Assembly: GCF_947497695.1 (NCBI RefSeq)
Contig: NZ_CANMHM010000011.1
Span: 1-64,000 of the forward strand
DNA from: an uncultured Polaribacter sp.
GTDB taxonomy: Bacteria > Bacteroidota > Bacteroidia > Flavobacteriales > Flavobacteriaceae
Length of the DNA: 64,000 nt
Direction of reading: 5' to 3'
The notes beneath the pieces are model-generated. The model worked only from the letters and a program-made list of their open reading frames with translations, was not told the origin of the DNA and searched no databases. The translations under genes were made by a program, and so were the position numbers. Positions 1-7,933 of the stretch are shown in pieces (position 1 is the stretch's first letter; every line of letters starts with the position of its first letter).

Positions 1-36
1 AGGACACAAAAAATGTGATTTTTGTGTCCTTTTTTA
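1..36 (+). terminator. Intrinsic terminator at window edge
   Basis: A 12-bp perfect stem (AGGACACAAAAA pairing with TTTTTGTGTCCT) with a 6-nt loop is followed by a T-run. The T-run is on the plus strand, so it probably ends a plus-strand gene lying left of the window. It may also serve pyrF from the other side. Confidence 0.75.
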
Positions 37-83
37 ATCTTGAAAGTAATTTAATGTACTACTTCTGAAAGTGCCTAGTTATT

Positions 84-902
84 TTAAATTCCATCTAAAA
101 TAACAGCCATTTCTTGTTGTAATTCTGCTGCTTTTAAAGCAGCTTTTTTAGCAAAATCATTGTTGTCTGAAGCATAAATAATTCCTCTAGAAGAGTTAAT
201 TAGCAAACCAATATTATCTGATAAACCATATTTACAAACATCCTGTAAATTACCTCCTTGAGCACCAACACCAGGTACTAATAAAAAAGAAGTAGGTACT
301 ATTTTTCTAATTTCTTTAAAATATTCTGCTTTTGTAGCACCAACAACATACATTAAGTTTTCAGCGTTTTTCCATCCTTTAGAAGTTTCTAAAACTTCTT
401 TGTACAATTCTCTACCATTTATTTCTTTTGTCTGAAAATCGAAAGCACCTTTATTCGAAGTTAGTGCTAACATAATGGTATGTTTGTTCTTAAAAGCTAA
501 AAAGGGTTCTACAGAATCTTTTCCCATATAAGGAGCAACTGTAACAGAATCGAACGCTAAATCTTCAAAAAATGCTTTGGCATACATGGTTGAGGTGTTG
601 CCAATATCGCCACGTTTTGCATCTGCAATCGTATAAATTTCAGGGTAATTTGTATTTAAATACTGAATTGTTTTTTCTAATGATTGCCAACCTTTAATGC
701 CATAAGCTTCATAAAAAGCAGTATTTGGTTTATAGGCAACACATAAATGATGCGTTGCATCAATAATTGCTTTGTTAAATGCAAAAATAGGATCTTCTTC
801 TTTTAAAAGATGTGCTGGAATTTTATTCAAATCCACATCTAATCCGATACATAAAAATGATTTTTTAGCTTTAATTTGGGCAATAAGTTCTTCTGTTGTC
901 AT
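84..902 (-). CDS. pyrF: Orotidine 5'-phosphate decarboxylase (type 2)
   Basis: This cytosolic enzyme decarboxylates OMP to UMP, the last step of de novo pyrimidine synthesis. The catalytic DAKRGD motif lies at residues 94-99, and the phosphate-binding VPGVGAQGG stretch lies near residue 210. The 272-residue length matches the longer type 2 form rather than the roughly 230-residue type 1 form. The ATG start at 902 sits 20 bp downstream of a minus-strand TACTTTTG (922-929) that fits the Bacteroidota -7 box, so the leader is very short. The gene stands alone and transcribes away from the thioredoxin-like gene. Confidence 0.96.
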   Translation of the reverse strand: MTTEELIAQIKAKKSFLCIGLDVDLNKIPAHLLKEEDPIFAFNKAIIDATHHLCVAYKPNTAFYEAYGIKGWQSLEKTIQYLNTNYPEIYTIADAKRGDIGNTSTMYAKAFFEDLAFDSVTVAPYMGKDSVEPFLAFKNKHTIMLALTSNKGAFDFQTKEINGRELYKEVLETSKGWKNAENLMYVVGATKAEYFKEIRKIVPTSFLLVPGVGAQGGNLQDVCKYGLSDNIGLLINSSRGIIYASDNNDFAKKAALKAAELQQEMAVILDGI

Positions 903-1186
903 CTGTTTTATAAAAGTTACGCAAAAGTAAGTATTTTTGCTTTTAAATTTAGTGAATACATTAAATCAATAAAATATTTTAAAAGCTACGAATGCACGAT
1001 TTTTTTCTTTTATGAGGCTAAAATAAAAAATGGTAAAAAATCAAATAAAAATCTATTGATTTTTTATTCGTGATAATTCTATTTTTATTTAATGATAAGT
1101 TTAATTTGTGCATTCTTGGTAAAATTTTAATTACACATTATTGGTGTAAGTAATAAATAACTTGCAAGACTAAAATTAAAAAATAA

Positions 1187-1687
1187 ATGTTTAAAAAAGG
1201 AATTATTTTAGTTGTATTGATCTCTTTTATGAGTTGTAATTTAGAAAAACCAACGGTGTTTTCAGAGAAGGCATTGAATGAAAAATTGTATGATTTAAAT
1301 GATGTTTCATCAACATTTAAACAGGTTTTAAATCAACATAAAAGCAAAAAGATACTTATAGATGTTTGGGCTTCTTGGTGTAGAGATTGTTTGGTAGGGA
1401 TACCAAAAGTAAAGAAGTTACAGAAGCAATTTCCAGAAGTAGTATTTTTATTTTTATCTGTTGATGAAAGAATTGGTGCTTGGAAAAGGGGAGTAGAAAG
1501 ATATCAAATTAAAGGACAGCATTACAATTTACCAAAAGGAATGAAAGAGGGAGATTTGGTTGATTTTTTAAATCTTAGTTGGATTCCTAGATATGTAGTT
1601 GTTGATGAAAATGGCAAAATTTTACTCTTTAAAGCAACAGATGCTTCAGATGAAGACTTGATCAAAGCTTTGAAAACAGAAATATAA
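1187..1687 (+). CDS. Thioredoxin-like lipoprotein (TlpA/ResA type)
   Basis: A 166-residue predicted lipoprotein. A short hydrophobic signal ends in a lipobox (SFMSC, Cys17), so the protein is expected to be membrane-anchored in the periplasm. The thioredoxin fold carries a redox WCRDC motif (Cys65 and Cys68) within WASWCRDC, and a later cis-Pro-type segment (SWIPRYVV). Such proteins reduce or isomerise disulfides or help cytochrome c maturation in Bacteroidota; the exact substrate is not visible here. It has its own upstream gap and is followed by tpiA, with no sign of co-transcription. Confidence 0.85.
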   Translation: MFKKGIILVVLISFMSCNLEKPTVFSEKALNEKLYDLNDVSSTFKQVLNQHKSKKILIDVWASWCRDCLVGIPKVKKLQKQFPEVVFLFLSVDERIGAWKRGVERYQIKGQHYNLPKGMKEGDLVDFLNLSWIPRYVVVDENGKILLFKATDASDEDLIKALKTEI

Positions 1688-1688
1688 A

Positions 1689-1698
1689 ACGTTATCGT
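1689..1698. promoter_or_regulatory. Possible sugar-regulator half-site upstream of tpiA
   Basis: ACGTTATCGT lies about 105-114 bp before the tpiA start. It is identical to ten bases of the 16-bp palindrome upstream of the GH31 gene (61281-61296). The seven-base core alone is expected by chance many times in 64 kb, so this is weak support. Confidence 0.2.
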
Positions 1699-1802
1699 AA
1701 TTATTTGTTTTTATGATAGCATATTGACTTTCCATTTCTTAATTTTACATCAAAATAAAAAAAGAATTTAATACAAACCTTCTAAGGTAAAAAACAATAC
1801 TT

Positions 1803-2561
1803 ATGAGATCTAAAATAGTAGCAGGAAACTGGAAAATGAACAATGATAAGCAAGAAAGTAAAAAACTTATCAAAGACTTAAAAAAGGCAATTAAAGAGCA
1901 AAAATTAAAAAATACTCGTGTAATTGTTGCTCCTACTTTTGTAAATTTATCTGCATCATTAAAAGCAGCTAAAAAATCTAAAATAGAAGTAGTTGCACAA
2001 AATATGCATCAAGCTAAAAACGGTGCTTATACAGGAGAAATTTCTGCGGATATGTTAAAAGCAATCGGAATTAAAACTGTTATTTTAGGACACTCAGAAA
2101 GAAGAACGTATTTTAATGAAACAGATGCATCTTTAGCAGCAAAAGTAGATGCTATTTTAGAAAATGATTTAGAAACTATTTTCTGTTTTGGAGAATTGTT
2201 AGAAGACAGAAAATCTGACAATCATTTTGCAGTAGTAGAAAGCCAAATTTCTAACGCATTATTTCATTTAGAAGCAGCTGCTTGGAAAAGCATTATTTTA
2301 GCTTATGAGCCAGTTTGGGCAATTGGTACAGGAGAAACTGCAAGTGCAGAACAAGCACAAGAAATGCATGCTTTTATTAGAAGTATCGTAGCTAAAAAAT
2401 ATAACCAAGAAGTAGCAGATAACGTTTCTATTTTATACGGTGGAAGTGTAAAACCTGCTAATGCAGAAGAAATTTTTTCTAAGCCAGATGTAGATGGAGG
2501 TTTAATTGGTGGAGCAGCTTTAAAAGTAGCTGATTTTACAGGAATTATTAAAGCTATTTAA
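1803..2561 (+). CDS. tpiA: Triosephosphate isomerase
   Basis: Interconverts dihydroxyacetone phosphate and glyceraldehyde 3-phosphate in glycolysis and gluconeogenesis. The catalytic residues are in place: Lys11 in GNWKMN, His97 in LGHSERR, and Glu169 in AYEPVWAIGTG. The phosphate-binding YGGSVKP and GGLIGGAAL segments are near the C-terminus. The 252-residue length is normal for a single-domain TIM barrel. The gene is followed by a strong terminator and has a 115-bp upstream gap, so it is probably monocistronic. Confidence 0.98.
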   Translation: MRSKIVAGNWKMNNDKQESKKLIKDLKKAIKEQKLKNTRVIVAPTFVNLSASLKAAKKSKIEVVAQNMHQAKNGAYTGEISADMLKAIGIKTVILGHSERRTYFNETDASLAAKVDAILENDLETIFCFGELLEDRKSDNHFAVVESQISNALFHLEAAAWKSIILAYEPVWAIGTGETASAEQAQEMHAFIRSIVAKKYNQEVADNVSILYGGSVKPANAEEIFSKPDVDGGLIGGAALKVADFTGIIKAI

Positions 2562-2592
2562 GCACTCTTTTTAAAGATATTTACAATAAATT

Positions 2593-2628
2593 TGCATCAA
2601 GATTTAAAAATCTTGATGCATTTTTTTT
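2593..2628 (+). terminator. tpiA terminator
   Basis: A perfect 12-bp stem (TGCATCAAGATT and its complement) with a 4-nt loop is followed by eight T residues, 32 bp after the tpiA stop. Confidence 0.9.
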
Positions 2629-2640
2629 ACTACTAAGTTT

Positions 2641-3477
2641 ATGGATAATATTTATATAGAATACAACTTTACAATAGCACCAAAAGAACCAGCAACAGAA
2701 ATTTTAATTGCAGAATTAGGCAATGTTGGTTTTGAGAGTTTTGTTGAAAATGAAAACGGCGTTACAGCATACATTCAAAAAGAAGATTGGGATGCTAATA
2801 TTCTTGAAAATATTTTTGTGTTAAATTCTGATGAGTTTTCTATAGAATACAAACAAAATGAAGTAGCACAGACAAATTGGAATGCAGAATGGGAAAAGAA
2901 TTTTACTCCTATTCAAGTAAATGATTTAGTTAGTATAAGGGCTCCTTTTCATGAAAATCCGAATTTAAAATACGATATTGTTATTGAACCTAAAATGAGT
3001 TTTGGTACTGGGCATCATGAAACAACTCACATGATGGTAGAGCATTTATTAAACTTAAATTTAACAAATAAAAAAGTATTAGATATGGGTTGTGGCACCG
3101 GAATTTTAGCAATTTTTGCTGAAATGAAAGGAGCAAAGCCAACAGATGCTATAGATATTGATAATTGGTGTTATGAAAATTCAATAGAAAATGTTTCTCG
3201 CAATAAATGTAAACATATTTCCGTTTTTGAGGGAGATGCTTCTCTTTTAGTAGACAAAAAGTATGATGTTATCATTGCCAACATCAACAGAAATATTTTG
3301 TTAACAGATATAAAAGCCTATGTAAATTGCTTAAATGATAATGGTATTTTATTATTAAGTGGTTTTTATAAAGAAGATATACCAATTATTGATGCAGAAG
3401 TTTCTAAATACGATTTAAAATTAGAAACTTTTATTGAAAGGAATAATTGGGTTGCATTAAAATACAATAAGTTGTAA
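2641..3477 (+). CDS. prmA: Ribosomal protein L11 methyltransferase
   Basis: SAM-dependent enzyme that trimethylates ribosomal protein L11. The N-terminal 80 residues form the substrate-recognition domain. They are followed by the PrmA signature PKMSFGTGHHETT (118-130), the SAM-binding loop DMGCGTG (148-154) and the IANINRNIL motif near residue 215. At 278 residues it is slightly shorter than the E. coli protein. clpS starts only a few bases after its stop, so the two probably share a transcript. Confidence 0.95.
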   Translation: MDNIYIEYNFTIAPKEPATEILIAELGNVGFESFVENENGVTAYIQKEDWDANILENIFVLNSDEFSIEYKQNEVAQTNWNAEWEKNFTPIQVNDLVSIRAPFHENPNLKYDIVIEPKMSFGTGHHETTHMMVEHLLNLNLTNKKVLDMGCGTGILAIFAEMKGAKPTDAIDIDNWCYENSIENVSRNKCKHISVFEGDASLLVDKKYDVIIANINRNILLTDIKAYVNCLNDNGILLLSGFYKEDIPIIDAEVSKYDLKLETFIERNNWVALKYNKL

Positions 3478-3487
3478 TTTTGTGGTT

Positions 3488-3763
3488 ATGAGTACAAAAG
3501 AAAAAATTCAAGAAGAAGTTGATGTTTTAGAACAAGAAGTTTTTCAACATGAAATAGTGTTGCATAACGATGATGTAAATACATTTGATCATGTAATTGA
3601 TTCTTTAATTGATGTATGTGATCATACTTTTGAGCAAGCAGAACAATGTGCAACTTTAGTACATTACAAAGGAAAGTGTACCGTAAAATCTGGAGAATTG
3701 AAGGATTTAGAGCCTAGATGTTCTAAATTATTACAATTAGGTTTATCAGCAGAATTGGTATAA
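3488..3763 (+). CDS. clpS: ATP-dependent Clp protease adaptor ClpS
   Basis: Adaptor that delivers N-degron substrates to the ClpAP-type protease. The conserved HNDDVNTFDHVI block (about residues 26-37) contains the Asn-Asp-Asp and the core that bind the N-terminal residue. I start at ATG 3488 (MSTKEK, 91 residues) rather than the in-frame GTG two codons upstream, because ATG fits the family better. It lies 10 bp after prmA and 2 bp before an unknown small gene, suggesting a three-gene operon. The N-terminal 20 residues are acidic and probably disordered. Confidence 0.93.
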   Translation: MSTKEKIQEEVDVLEQEVFQHEIVLHNDDVNTFDHVIDSLIDVCDHTFEQAEQCATLVHYKGKCTVKSGELKDLEPRCSKLLQLGLSAELV

Positions 3764-3765
3764 GA

Positions 3766-4038
3766 ATGGAAAACGTTTTTAAATATTACGAGTTTTCAGC
3801 CTTCTTCTTAGATAAATCAGATACTTTTTCTGGAAACGAAATTAGTTTTACTGAATTAAATGATACACATTTTTTAATTTTTGAAAAAAGTAATTCAACT
3901 TACAATTTATATGTTTCAAGATATCTTCATAAAAAAGATATTGGTGTAAAAGCACCAGAAATTTTAGAATTATTAGTCAATAATTATGATAAGAGTATTC
4001 CTGCTCATCGATTATTGATAAAGCAATATCTTCATTAA
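3766..4038 (+). CDS. Hypothetical protein after clpS
   Basis: I do not recognise this 90-residue protein. It has no signal peptide, membrane segment or cysteine. It is soluble, with alternating charged and aromatic residues and a C-terminal part (APEILELLVNN) that looks helical. It begins 2 bp after the clpS stop, so it is almost certainly translated from the same mRNA and may be functionally tied to clpS or prmA. No function is assigned. Confidence 0.7.
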   Translation: MENVFKYYEFSAFFLDKSDTFSGNEISFTELNDTHFLIFEKSNSTYNLYVSRYLHKKDIGVKAPEILELLVNNYDKSIPAHRLLIKQYLH

Positions 4039-4042
4039 CCTA

Positions 4043-4280
4043 CCTTTCGTCTAAATAATATTTATAAAAGTTAATTTATTTGTTTTTTTGAAGTGACTTT
4101 AAAAACAAGTAGGTGTCATAAATACAAGAACACTATTAAAGTGATTTAAAATTACGATAATATGATTTTGATATAAAAAAAATGAATCTTTATTGATTCT
4201 TAATGATATTAGTAGTTAGTTTTATACTAAGTTTGGTTAGACGAAAGGACCTTGGATTTTTATTCAGGGTCTTTTTTATT
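4043..4280 (+). ncRNA. Candidate structured small RNA (rod-like, 6S-like?)
   Basis: This gene-free 396-bp gap contains a perfect 12-bp complementary pair 182 nt apart: CCTTTCGTCTAA (4043-4054) and TTAGACGAAAGG (4237-4248). A second nested pair follows inside it (TATAAAA near 4062 with TTTTATA near 4221). Local hairpins sit in the middle (CACT/AGTG, GAATC/GATTC), and an intrinsic terminator starts exactly at the right arm. About 205 nt closed by its own ends and followed by a terminator resembles 6S RNA in outline, but I see no proof of family. A small MITE-like element with inverted ends is the alternative. Confidence 0.35.
4248..4277 (+). terminator. Terminator of candidate RNA / clpS operon
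   Basis: Stem GACCTTG with CAGGGTC (one G-U pair), a 10-nt loop, then six T residues. It abuts the right arm of the long inverted repeat, so it could terminate either the candidate RNA or the prmA-clpS transcript. Confidence 0.7.
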
Positions 4281-4381
4281 TAAAGTATTTTAATTAAAAA
4301 GTATTGTTTAAAAAAAACAAAATGCCATTTAATTATCAGTATTATAGGTTTTATAGTCTATAGGTTAGTTTTTTTTAAAAT

Positions 4382-4416
4382 AAAAAAAGCTGCATAAAAT
4401 TAATTAGACAGCTTTA
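4382..4416 (-). terminator. Terminator of secreted repeat-protein gene
   Basis: On the minus strand, stem AAAGCTG with CAGCTTT is followed by a T-rich run, 19 bp beyond the stop of the gene ending at 4435. Confidence 0.65.
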
Positions 4417-4434
4417 TATAAGGTTATAAACTAT

Positions 4435-4746
4435 TTACTTTTTCTTCCAAGGCTTATAGTTTTTATAAGCAGGACCTCTTAATTTAGACCTTTCAGAACC
4501 TATTACAATAACTGTTTTGTTTTCAGAATTATTTTCCCAAGCCTTTTTATTTTTATACTCTGGAGAAGATAATTTCTCTGATGAATTTTTAGTAGAAATA
4601 ACAGTTTCTGTTGCTTTTTTATTCCAAGGCTTTAAGTTTTTATACTCGTAGCTTTTAAGATTGTTGTTGTTGTTGTTGTTGTTATTTTGACCAAAAACGC
4701 TTAATGATAAAAATAATATTCCGAATGTTATTGCAAAATTTCTCAT
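4435..4746 (-). CDS. Secreted protein with three YKNxK(P/A)W repeats
   Basis: A 103-residue protein with a clear signal peptide (residues 1-20, ending FGQ). A run of nine Asn follows, encoded by an (AAC)n-type microsatellite. The mature part contains three copies of YKNxK(P/A)W at residues 35, 64 and 94, so the period is about 29-30 residues. The last copy sits at the very C-terminus before KKK. It has no catalytic motif. It is basic and probably acts in the periplasm or at the cell surface. I do not know a named family. The gene is monocistronic with its own terminator. Confidence 0.7.
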   Translation of the reverse strand: MRNFAITFGILFLSLSVFGQNNNNNNNNNLKSYEYKNLKPWNKKATETVISTKNSSEKLSSPEYKNKKAWENNSENKTVIVIGSERSKLRGPAYKNYKPWKKK

Positions 4747-4897
4747 GATATTTGGTTTTAAATTATACTCAAATTTACATAAGAAATAAGGCTATTAGGA
4801 TTGTATGAAATTACGTATTTTACATCCGTATTTATACTTAATTTTTAACATAAAAAGGCTTGTTGTTCTCACTTTTAAAAAATGTTATTATTTTTTT

Positions 4898-5530
4898 CTA
4901 AATTAATTTTATTTTTACTGCTTTTTTTATCAATTCTGCGGTGTTTTTAACCTCCAATTTTTTTAAAATATTTGCTCTATGAGTTTCAATAGTTCTAGAG
5001 CTCACAAATAGTTGATTTGCAATTTCTTTAGTGGTAAGACCTTTAGAGATTAGCATTAATACTTCTGTTTCTTTTTTAGAAATAATCTTTTCACTAACGC
5101 TATTAGAAGACATAAAATTGATCATTTTTTCTGTAACTTCTGTATTAAAATATTTTTTTCCAAGATATACAGTTTCAATTGCAGTATTGAGTTCTTTTTC
5201 GTCGGTATTTTTTAATAAGTAGCCATAAGCTCCACTTTTAAAGCATTTTGCCATATAATTTCCATCATTATGCATCGATATAATAATTGGTTTTATGGAT
5301 GATTTAATGTCTTTTAGTTTTTTTAAAACATCAAAACCATCCATATTAGGCATGGTAATATCTAAAAGTACAATATCTACTTCCTTATTTTTTTTTATAA
5401 TATTTAGAAATTGATTTCCATCAGCAACACTGCCAATTACTTCTATATTTTCTTGCTTTTTAACAAGTTCTGTTAACCCATTCCTAAAAAGTTCATGATC
5501 ATCTGCTATAATTACTTTTATTTTGCTCAT
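4898..5530 (-). CDS. NarL/FixJ-family response regulator
   Basis: A 210-residue DNA-binding response regulator. The N-terminal receiver domain has acidic residues Asp10/Asp11, the phospho-acceptor Asp57 in LLDITMP, and a conserved Lys near 108. A LuxR-type helix-turn-helix follows (about 150-200, KGLTTKEIANQLFVSSRTIETH). The start overlaps the 3' end of the upstream histidine kinase gene by 4 bp, so the pair is translationally coupled and almost certainly a cognate two-component system. The target genes cannot be read from this window. Confidence 0.95.
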   Translation of the reverse strand: MSKIKVIIADDHELFRNGLTELVKKQENIEVIGSVADGNQFLNIIKKNKEVDIVLLDITMPNMDGFDVLKKLKDIKSSIKPIIISMHNDGNYMAKCFKSGAYGYLLKNTDEKELNTAIETVYLGKKYFNTEVTEKMINFMSSNSVSEKIISKKETEVLMLISKGLTTKEIANQLFVSSRTIETHRANILKKLEVKNTAELIKKAVKIKLI

Positions 5531-7182
5531 ATTATTAAAGGAATTTCAATTTCAAAAGTTGTTTTATGTTTGTTGGATTCAATTTGTATTGTACCATCAC
5601 AAATTTCTACTCTCTCGTAAATATTTGTTATTCCAGATCCTAAGGTTACTTTTTTAACATCAAAACCTTTCCCATCATCAAAATAGAAAAGAGCAACAAA
5701 ATTATCAAATTCTGATAAAGTAATGGTAATGTTTTTTGCTTCTGCGTGTTTTATAGAATTATTTACAAGTTCTTGGCAAATTCTAAAGATATTAGTTCCT
5801 TGATTATTAGATATTTTACTATTTCCTGTATTTGTAGAATCCTCAAATTTTATATTTATGTTTATAGAATTTTCAAGTGATTTTACATAATTTGTAAGCG
5901 TAGGACCAACACCAAAATCATCAATAGAAGTAGGCCTTAAAGCACTAGACATTAATCGAATTTCAGATATTGTTGTATCTACAATCTCTTTCATCTCTTT
6001 TTTTTGATTTGTGTCTGCTATTCTATTTTCGATGTAAAATTTTAATGAAGTTAAAAGTGGTCCAATACCATCATGTAGCTCTCTAGAAAGTCTTTTTCTT
6101 TCTTCTTCTAAACCATCAAACAAGAGTTTTTTTGTAAGTATTCTATTTACTTTTTCTTTATTTCTAAATTCTAATAATTTATCTCTCATGGCAATTAGGC
6201 TACTCCCTAATAAATCATTTTTGCTTTTAGGAGCGTGTGTTGCGTTTAAGTTCATTTTACCTAATTCATTAGAAAATTCTACAGCACCTTGCAATGACTT
6301 TTTAAGATTTGCTAATGCAGTAAACATTTCTTTTATTTCATTCGATTTTTTAGGGAATTCAATAGTTTGAGTATAATCACCATTAGCCATTGTTTTCAGA
6401 CTTTCTTTCATGTTATTAATAGGATTTGTAATAATCCTGATTAAGAAAAATGATAAAATTATCGAAATAAAAATAATAGTTATTGTAAGTTCTATAAGTT
6501 TAATTTTTAAATTGTTTAAAGGAATGGTAACTTCACTTTCATCAATTTCTGAAAGTAAAATTAATTTAAGATTAGAAATTGTAAGAAGGCTGTATACACT
6601 GTATACATTTATGCCTCTATAATCTTTAAAAATAGTTTTTCCTTGTTTTCCTAAAGCTGCACTTTTTACACCATTTGTATTTACAATAATAGAAGAAGGG
6701 ATACTGTCTTTATAGAATCTAGATTCAGATCTCATGGTAAAGTCAGTACCCACTAAATAAGATTCTCCACTTTCTCCCATTCCTGTTCTTTCTTCAAGAA
6801 TGGTTTTAATTTTATTGTAATCGATATAGCCAAAAGTATATTTGTTGTTTTTAATAGATACCATACCAATTGTAGTTTTACCTTCTGAGTGATAAGGTGT
6901 AAAGTCGTAAATACCCGAAGTTTTAATTTTATTTTTTGGTATCTTTATTTTTTGATCTTCTAAGTAATGTTCCCCATCTTCTAAGTTCAAAAAGGCATTC
7001 CATTCATTTTCAATTAAATTTTCAATTTGATTTTTCTTTAATGTCTTAATCGAATTTAATTGAAGTAGTATTCTATCATCCAAAACTTTAGAAAACTGTT
7101 TGTAAGATGTTATCGATAAAATTGATACAGCAAAAACAATTAAACTATTAATAATGATGGCAATAAGCGTTTTTATGCTCAT
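5527..7182 (-). CDS. Sensor histidine kinase (Cache-HAMP-HisKA_3-HATPase)
   Basis: A 551-residue membrane kinase. TM1 spans about residues 5-27. A periplasmic Cache-like sensor follows (about 30-225) with the typical GMGESGESYLVG segment at 135-146. TM2 spans about 232-252, followed by a HAMP linker. The dimerisation helix has phospho-acceptor His370 in SRELHDG, and the HATPase domain has an N box (ELVNNSIKHA, 471-480) and a G box (DDGKGF). HisKA_3 kinases pair with NarL-type regulators, as found here with a 4-bp overlap. The ligand is unknown; Cache domains often bind small metabolites. Confidence 0.94.
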   Translation of the reverse strand: MSIKTLIAIIINSLIVFAVSILSITSYKQFSKVLDDRILLQLNSIKTLKKNQIENLIENEWNAFLNLEDGEHYLEDQKIKIPKNKIKTSGIYDFTPYHSEGKTTIGMVSIKNNKYTFGYIDYNKIKTILEERTGMGESGESYLVGTDFTMRSESRFYKDSIPSSIIVNTNGVKSAALGKQGKTIFKDYRGINVYSVYSLLTISNLKLILLSEIDESEVTIPLNNLKIKLIELTITIIFISIILSFFLIRIITNPINNMKESLKTMANGDYTQTIEFPKKSNEIKEMFTALANLKKSLQGAVEFSNELGKMNLNATHAPKSKNDLLGSSLIAMRDKLLEFRNKEKVNRILTKKLLFDGLEEERKRLSRELHDGIGPLLTSLKFYIENRIADTNQKKEMKEIVDTTISEIRLMSSALRPTSIDDFGVGPTLTNYVKSLENSININIKFEDSTNTGNSKISNNQGTNIFRICQELVNNSIKHAEAKNITITLSEFDNFVALFYFDDGKGFDVKKVTLGSGITNIYERVEICDGTIQIESNKHKTTFEIEIPLII

Positions 7183-7220
7183 TATTTGAGTAAATTTAAG
7201 ATTGATTAAATGAAGTTAAC

Positions 7221-7258
7221 AAAAAAAATCCTTTAAAATTAATTTTAAAGGATTTTTT
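7221..7258 (-). terminator. tRNA-Arg terminator
   Basis: On the minus strand, an A/T-rich 12-bp palindrome (ATCCTTTAAAAT and its complement) followed by eight T residues lies about 20 bp beyond the tRNA 3' end. Confidence 0.75.
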
Positions 7259-7272
7259 TGAAAGTTTACTAG

Positions 7273-7346
7273 TGACCATGATAGGATTCAAACCTATAAC
7301 CTCTTGAGCCGTAATCAAGTGCGCTATTCAGTTGCGCCACATGGCC
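7273..7346 (-). tRNA. tRNA-Arg (anticodon ACG)
   Basis: A full 74-nt cloverleaf on the minus strand. The acceptor stem GGCCATG pairs with CATGGTC with one G-U pair. The anticodon stem CTTGA/TCAAG encloses the loop TTACGGC, giving anticodon ACG. The T-arm contains GGTTTGAATCC. The CCA end is not encoded. A -7 box TATATTTG is at 7359-7366 just upstream. Confidence 0.95.
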
Positions 7347-7404
7347 TTTTTGAGGGTGCAAATATAGTAGCATTTTTTTAAAACTAAAAGAGTATTAGTG
7401 TTTT

Positions 7405-7611
7405 TTATGAATTTATTTCTATTTTAAAAGCATCCATTATAGTTTTGGTTATCTCTATCTCTTTATTTTTTACAGAAAGTACATCTATAAAGATTGTAAT
7501 TTTATAAGCAGATATTTTATCACATTTAATGCTAACTTCACTTAATAAAGGGTTTAGTCTTTAAACAAGAATTGTAGTTTCTATTAATACTTTGCTATAA
7601 CCCTATTTCAT
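7405..7611 (-). pseudogene. Possible decayed small ORF
   Basis: Reading the minus strand from ATG 7611 gives 68 codons in one frame before the TAA at 7405-7407. The frame is interrupted by an early TAG (codon 3) and a TAA (codon 17). The remaining translation is protein-like (for example KCDKISAYKITIFIDVL). It follows the 50-residue small gene by 5 bp. It may be the remnant of a partner gene, or chance, given the short length. No family is recognised. Confidence 0.3.
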
Positions 7612-7616
7612 TAAGT

Positions 7617-7769
7617 TTAGCTTAATGAATTTTTAGTAACAAAAGCTCTCCAGCCTATAATTGCTAGTTGAATTTTTGAAGCTTTAGAAATATCTAGTCC
7701 TTTTTTTGTAAAAGAAGGTAAGATTAATTTGTTAATTTTAGCAAGTACTTTAAAAACCAGTTTTTTCAT
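7617..7769 (-). CDS. Conserved 50-residue small basic protein
   Basis: A short gene beginning MKKLVFKVLAKINK and containing LPSFTKKGLDISKASK, then QLAIIGWRAFVTKNSL. From memory, very similar proteins of about 50 residues occur across Flavobacteriaceae. They are often labelled 'SsrA-binding protein', a label that is probably wrong because true SmpB is about 150 residues. The protein is basic with an amphipathic N-terminal helix and no signal peptide. The start ATG is at 7769 and the stop TAA at 7617-7619. Function unknown. Confidence 0.75.
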   Translation of the reverse strand: MKKLVFKVLAKINKLILPSFTKKGLDISKASKIQLAIIGWRAFVTKNSLS

Positions 7770-7933
7770 TAGTTATAAATTGATAACCAAATTTACTAAA
7801 ATTAACTTTGAATTTTTTAAAAGTTTAAGCTTTACTAAAAAAGTTGTTATTTCTATATCCTTTAGCCTATGACATTTATTTTTTATTATTATCTTAAAGT
7901 GATAAAAATGTATCTTCGCAAAAAATAATATAT

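Noticed and set aside
876..1073. Open frame of 65 codons on the plus strand at the pyrF promoter
   Set aside because: It overlaps the pyrF start and the -7 box, is rich in Phe and Lys codons from A/T-rich DNA, and has no protein-like pattern.
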